Source of the DNA: Spirochaetia bacterium
GTDB taxonomy: Bacteria > Spirochaetota > Spirochaetia > Sphaerochaetales > Sphaerochaetaceae
NCBI GenBank assembly: GCA_900769955.1
Contig: CAAGIP010000139.1
Location: 1 to 7,763 of the forward strand
Direction: 5' to 3'
DNA: 7,763 nucleotides
The translations under genes and the position numbers were made by a program. How positions within the stretch are numbered: position 1 is the stretch's first letter; each line of letters opens with the position of its first letter. The notes below the pieces were generated by a model. That model did no database searches. It was not told the origin of the DNA and was given only the letters and a program-made list of their open reading frames with translations. This document shows, piece after piece, positions 6,492 to 7,763 of the stretch.

Positions 6492-7454
6492 TTACCAGAG
6501 TCCGGATCCGGTCAGTTTGTTCGAAATCTTATTGGTGGTCCACACCAGTATGAAACTGACTATCGAGTTGAACATTCCGACCGCCGCGGCGTAGGAATAG
6601 TTGAGGTTCAGAAGACCTTCACGGTAAACATATGAGTTAATTACATCAGCAACCTCATAGGTCATCGGGTTGTACATCAGGATGATCTTCTCATAACCGA
6701 CATTGAACATCTTTCCTACCTGGAGGATGAGCATGATGATGATCGTGGGCAGGAGACAGGGAAGTGTTATCGACCAGAGCTGGCGAAGCTTTCCGGCACC
6801 GTCTATGCGGGCTGCTTCATAGAGCTGTGAATCGATTCCCAGCAGCGCGGCAAGGTAAACGATCGAGTTCCAGCCGATGTTCTGCCAGATACCTGAGATG
6901 ATATAAAGCGGAAGGAAGTACTTCGGTTCGTTAAGCATCGTCACGGGCTTGAAGCCGAACTTTGCCAGGAACATCGTGACAGCCCCGTCCCTTGCGGTGA
7001 GGTCCATCAGGATCGAGGTGACAACGACGATTGAGACGAAGTGAGGAATGTACGTGATCGTCTGAACGACCTTTGAATACTTCCTTGACCTAAGCTCACT
7101 GATGAAGATCGCGAGGATTATCGGACAGGGGAAACTGAAGATGAGGTTCGTCACCGATATCCTGATCGTGTTCGTCAGGGTCCTCTGGAAATAGTAGTCG
7201 TTAATGAAGCTTTTGAAGTGTTCAAGGCCCACAAATGGGGATTTGAAGAAGCCGAGCCTCGGCTTATAGTTTTCAAAAGCGATAATGAGACCGAACATCG
7301 AACCATACTGAAAAACGATGTAGTAAATGAGGACGGGTATGAAGAGGAAATACAGAGTCTTATACTTTGACCAGTCCTTTTTGAGCTTAAGTCCGAGCGG
7401 GATGTCCTGTGAAGGATCAACTGCCAGCTGGGTGTTCTTACTTTTCTTTTTCAT
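6492..7454 (-). CDS. Sugar ABC transporter permease, LplB/YteP type (MalF-like position)
   Basis: This 320-residue inner-membrane protein is the partner of the downstream permease and the first gene of the operon. It has a basic cytoplasmic start (MKKKSKN), a first membrane segment near 33-51, further segments near 100-120, 138-153, 180-202, 234-250 and 288-306, and an EAA loop reading LYEAARIDGAG at 211-221. The last residues, NKLTGSGLW, are typical of LplB-like proteins. I chose the ATG at 7454. The frame stays open to a TTG at 7514, but those extra 20 residues look unlike a permease N-terminus and would be encoded by the repeat-rich promoter region. An AAAGG lies about 10 bases before the chosen ATG, slightly far but usable. 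No nucleotide-binding subunit is present; many CUT1 systems share an MsmX-type ATPase encoded elsewhere. Confidence 0.94.
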   Translation of the reverse strand: MKKKSKNTQLAVDPSQDIPLGLKLKKDWSKYKTLYFLFIPVLIYYIVFQYGSMFGLIIAFENYKPRLGFFKSPFVGLEHFKSFINDYYFQRTLTNTIRISVTNLIFSFPCPIILAIFISELRSRKYSKVVQTITYIPHFVSIVVVTSILMDLTARDGAVTMFLAKFGFKPVTMLNEPKYFLPLYIISGIWQNIGWNSIVYLAALLGIDSQLYEAARIDGAGKLRQLWSITLPCLLPTIIIMLILQVGKMFNVGYEKIILMYNPMTYEVADVINSYVYREGLLNLNYSYAAAVGMFNSIVSFILVWTTNKISNKLTGSGLW

Positions 7455-7504
7455 GAAGCACCAACCTTTTGTACTTCCAGTATGCAGTACGTCCTGCAAT
7501 CGTA

Positions 7505-7535
7505 AAATTGACAAAAACCATACTCAAAGTGACAA
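7505..7535. repeat. 10-base direct repeat with 21-base spacing, candidate operator
   Basis: AAATTGACAA (7505-7514) and AAAGTGACAA (7526-7535) match at 9 of 10 positions and are exactly 21 bases apart, two helical turns. This is the geometry of AraC/XylS-type activator half-sites. The copy nearer the permease gene also forms a TTGTCA box on the minus strand that could be the -35, as in promoters where the activator overlaps the -35. A related TGACA core occurs at 7643-7647 next to the hydrolase gene. The regulator is not seen. Confidence 0.5.
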
Positions 7536-7551
7536 TTTTTTACTTCACTTT
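7526..7551. repeat. Inverted repeat AAAGTGA-N12-TCACTTT
   Basis: A perfect 7-base inverted repeat with a 12-base AT-rich spacer overlaps the distal copy of the direct repeat. It could be a dimer binding site on DNA. As RNA it would form only a weak stem. Confidence 0.35.
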
Positions 7552-7647
7552 CACATCATTTTCATCAAAAAATCTATGTTAATTCGTTATTGTAATTAAG
7601 ATTCCATTTTTTGCACCCCACAAAAACCCTGAAAGGAAAATCTGACA

Positions 7648-7670
7648 GAAAAACTTAACAGGTGTTTTTC
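7648..7670. repeat. Inverted repeat GAAAAAC-N9-GTTTTTC near the hydrolase start
   Basis: A perfect 7-base inverted repeat with a 9-base spacer ends 26 bases before the ATG of the family 43 gene and just upstream of its GATAAT box. The position suits an operator that blocks or recruits polymerase. A chance AT-rich palindrome cannot be excluded. Confidence 0.4.
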
Positions 7671-7696
7671 CCCGTATCAGGTGCGATAATCGGGTC

Positions 7697-7763
7697 ATGT
7701 ACTCAAATCCAGTCATCCCGGGCTTTGCTCCCGACCCGTCAGTAACCTTCCATAACGGTAAAT
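7697..7763 (+). CDS. Glycoside hydrolase family 43 protein, first 22 residues (runs off the right edge)
   Basis: The visible product, MYSNPVIPGFAPDPSVTFHN plus two more residues, matches the hallmark N-terminus of family 43 enzymes (NP-hydrophobic-PGF-x-PDPS). These are beta-xylosidases, alpha-L-arabinofuranosidases and related enzymes with a five-bladed propeller. Asp13 in PDPS is the expected general base. There is no signal peptide, so the enzyme should be cytoplasmic and act on imported oligosaccharides, which fits the divergent importer operon. The ribosome site is poor: the only AGG-like stretch (AGGTG, 7679-7683) lies 13 bases before the ATG. A GATAAT -10 box only 6 bases before the ATG raises the possibility of a leaderless message. 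The subfamily cannot be judged from 22 residues. Confidence 0.75.
   Translation, partial: MYSNPVIPGFAPDPSVTFHNGK

Larger units (their letters stand above)
7455..7696. promoter_or_regulatory. Divergent regulatory region between the transporter operon and the family 43 hydrolase gene
   Basis: These 242 non-coding bases are clearly richer in A and T than the flanking genes and must hold the promoters for both directions. They contain a 21-base-spaced direct repeat (7505-7535), three short inverted repeats (7526-7551, 7579-7599, 7648-7670) and weak promoter-like boxes. Minus-strand candidates are TTGTCA (7514-7509) followed after 17 bases by a poor CGTACT, and TACAAT (7594-7589) without a good -35. 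On the plus strand GATAAT (7685-7690) is the best -10. No regulator gene is in view. I cannot choose the true start sites. Confidence 0.6.

Noticed and set aside
7455..7514. TTG-initiated 20-residue extension of the first permease
   Set aside because: The added residues are unlike LplB-type N-termini, the DNA carries promoter-like repeats, and an ATG followed by a typical MKKK start has its own AAAGG.
7455..7696. Riboswitch, small RNA or tRNA in the divergent region
   Set aside because: I found no conserved riboswitch core, cloverleaf or terminator-like stem with a T run; only short DNA-type repeats are visible.

Overview
The window looks like part of a carbohydrate-use locus from an anaerobic bacterium, most likely a spirochaete (Treponema/Sphaerochaeta-like, perhaps from a gut). 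This placement is inference. The solute-binding protein has an ordinary signal peptide with no lipobox cysteine and a mature N-terminus rich in Ser/Lys/Glu/Thr, a style common in Spirochaetota and unlike the lipoproteins of Firmicutes. The ferredoxin-type flavoenzyme suggests anaerobic metabolism. I see no RNA genes, insertion sequences, CRISPR arrays or other mobile elements.

Layout: seven genes lie on the minus strand and are read from right to left, almost certainly as one operon. In transcription order they are an LplB/YteP-type sugar permease (7454-6492), an LplC/YtcP-type sugar permease (6474-5596), a TIM-barrel sugar isomerase/epimerase-like protein (5593-4847), a PreA/dihydroorotate-dehydrogenase-like FMN protein with a two-cluster ferredoxin tail (4844-3618), a Gfo/Idh/MocA oxidoreductase (3613-2483), the extracellular solute-binding protein (2468-918), and a heparinase II/III-family polysaccharide lyase that runs off the left edge (833 to <1). 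Gaps are 2 to 17 bases up to the binding-protein gene. An 84-base gap carrying a strong hairpin then precedes the lyase. At the right edge a gene on the plus strand begins (7697 to >7763). Its first 22 residues are a typical glycoside hydrolase family 43 N-terminus. The 242 bases between the two divergent starts are AT-rich and contain several repeats that look like operators, including two copies of a 10-base element exactly 21 bases apart.

How the genes may work together: the binding protein and two permeases form a CUT1-type oligosaccharide importer whose ATPase is not encoded here. The lyase and the family 43 enzyme show no export signal, so both probably act in the cytoplasm on imported oligosaccharides containing uronic acid and pentose. 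The isomerase-like protein, the flavin/Fe-S protein and the Gfo/Idh/MocA dehydrogenase are translationally linked and probably perform a multi-step redox conversion of the released sugar. The least expected member is the flavin/Fe-S protein. It resembles the catalytic subunit of dihydropyrimidine dehydrogenase, but no pyrimidine genes are nearby and the usual catalytic Cys position appears to hold Thr. A reductase acting on an unsaturated or keto sugar intermediate is a testable guess.
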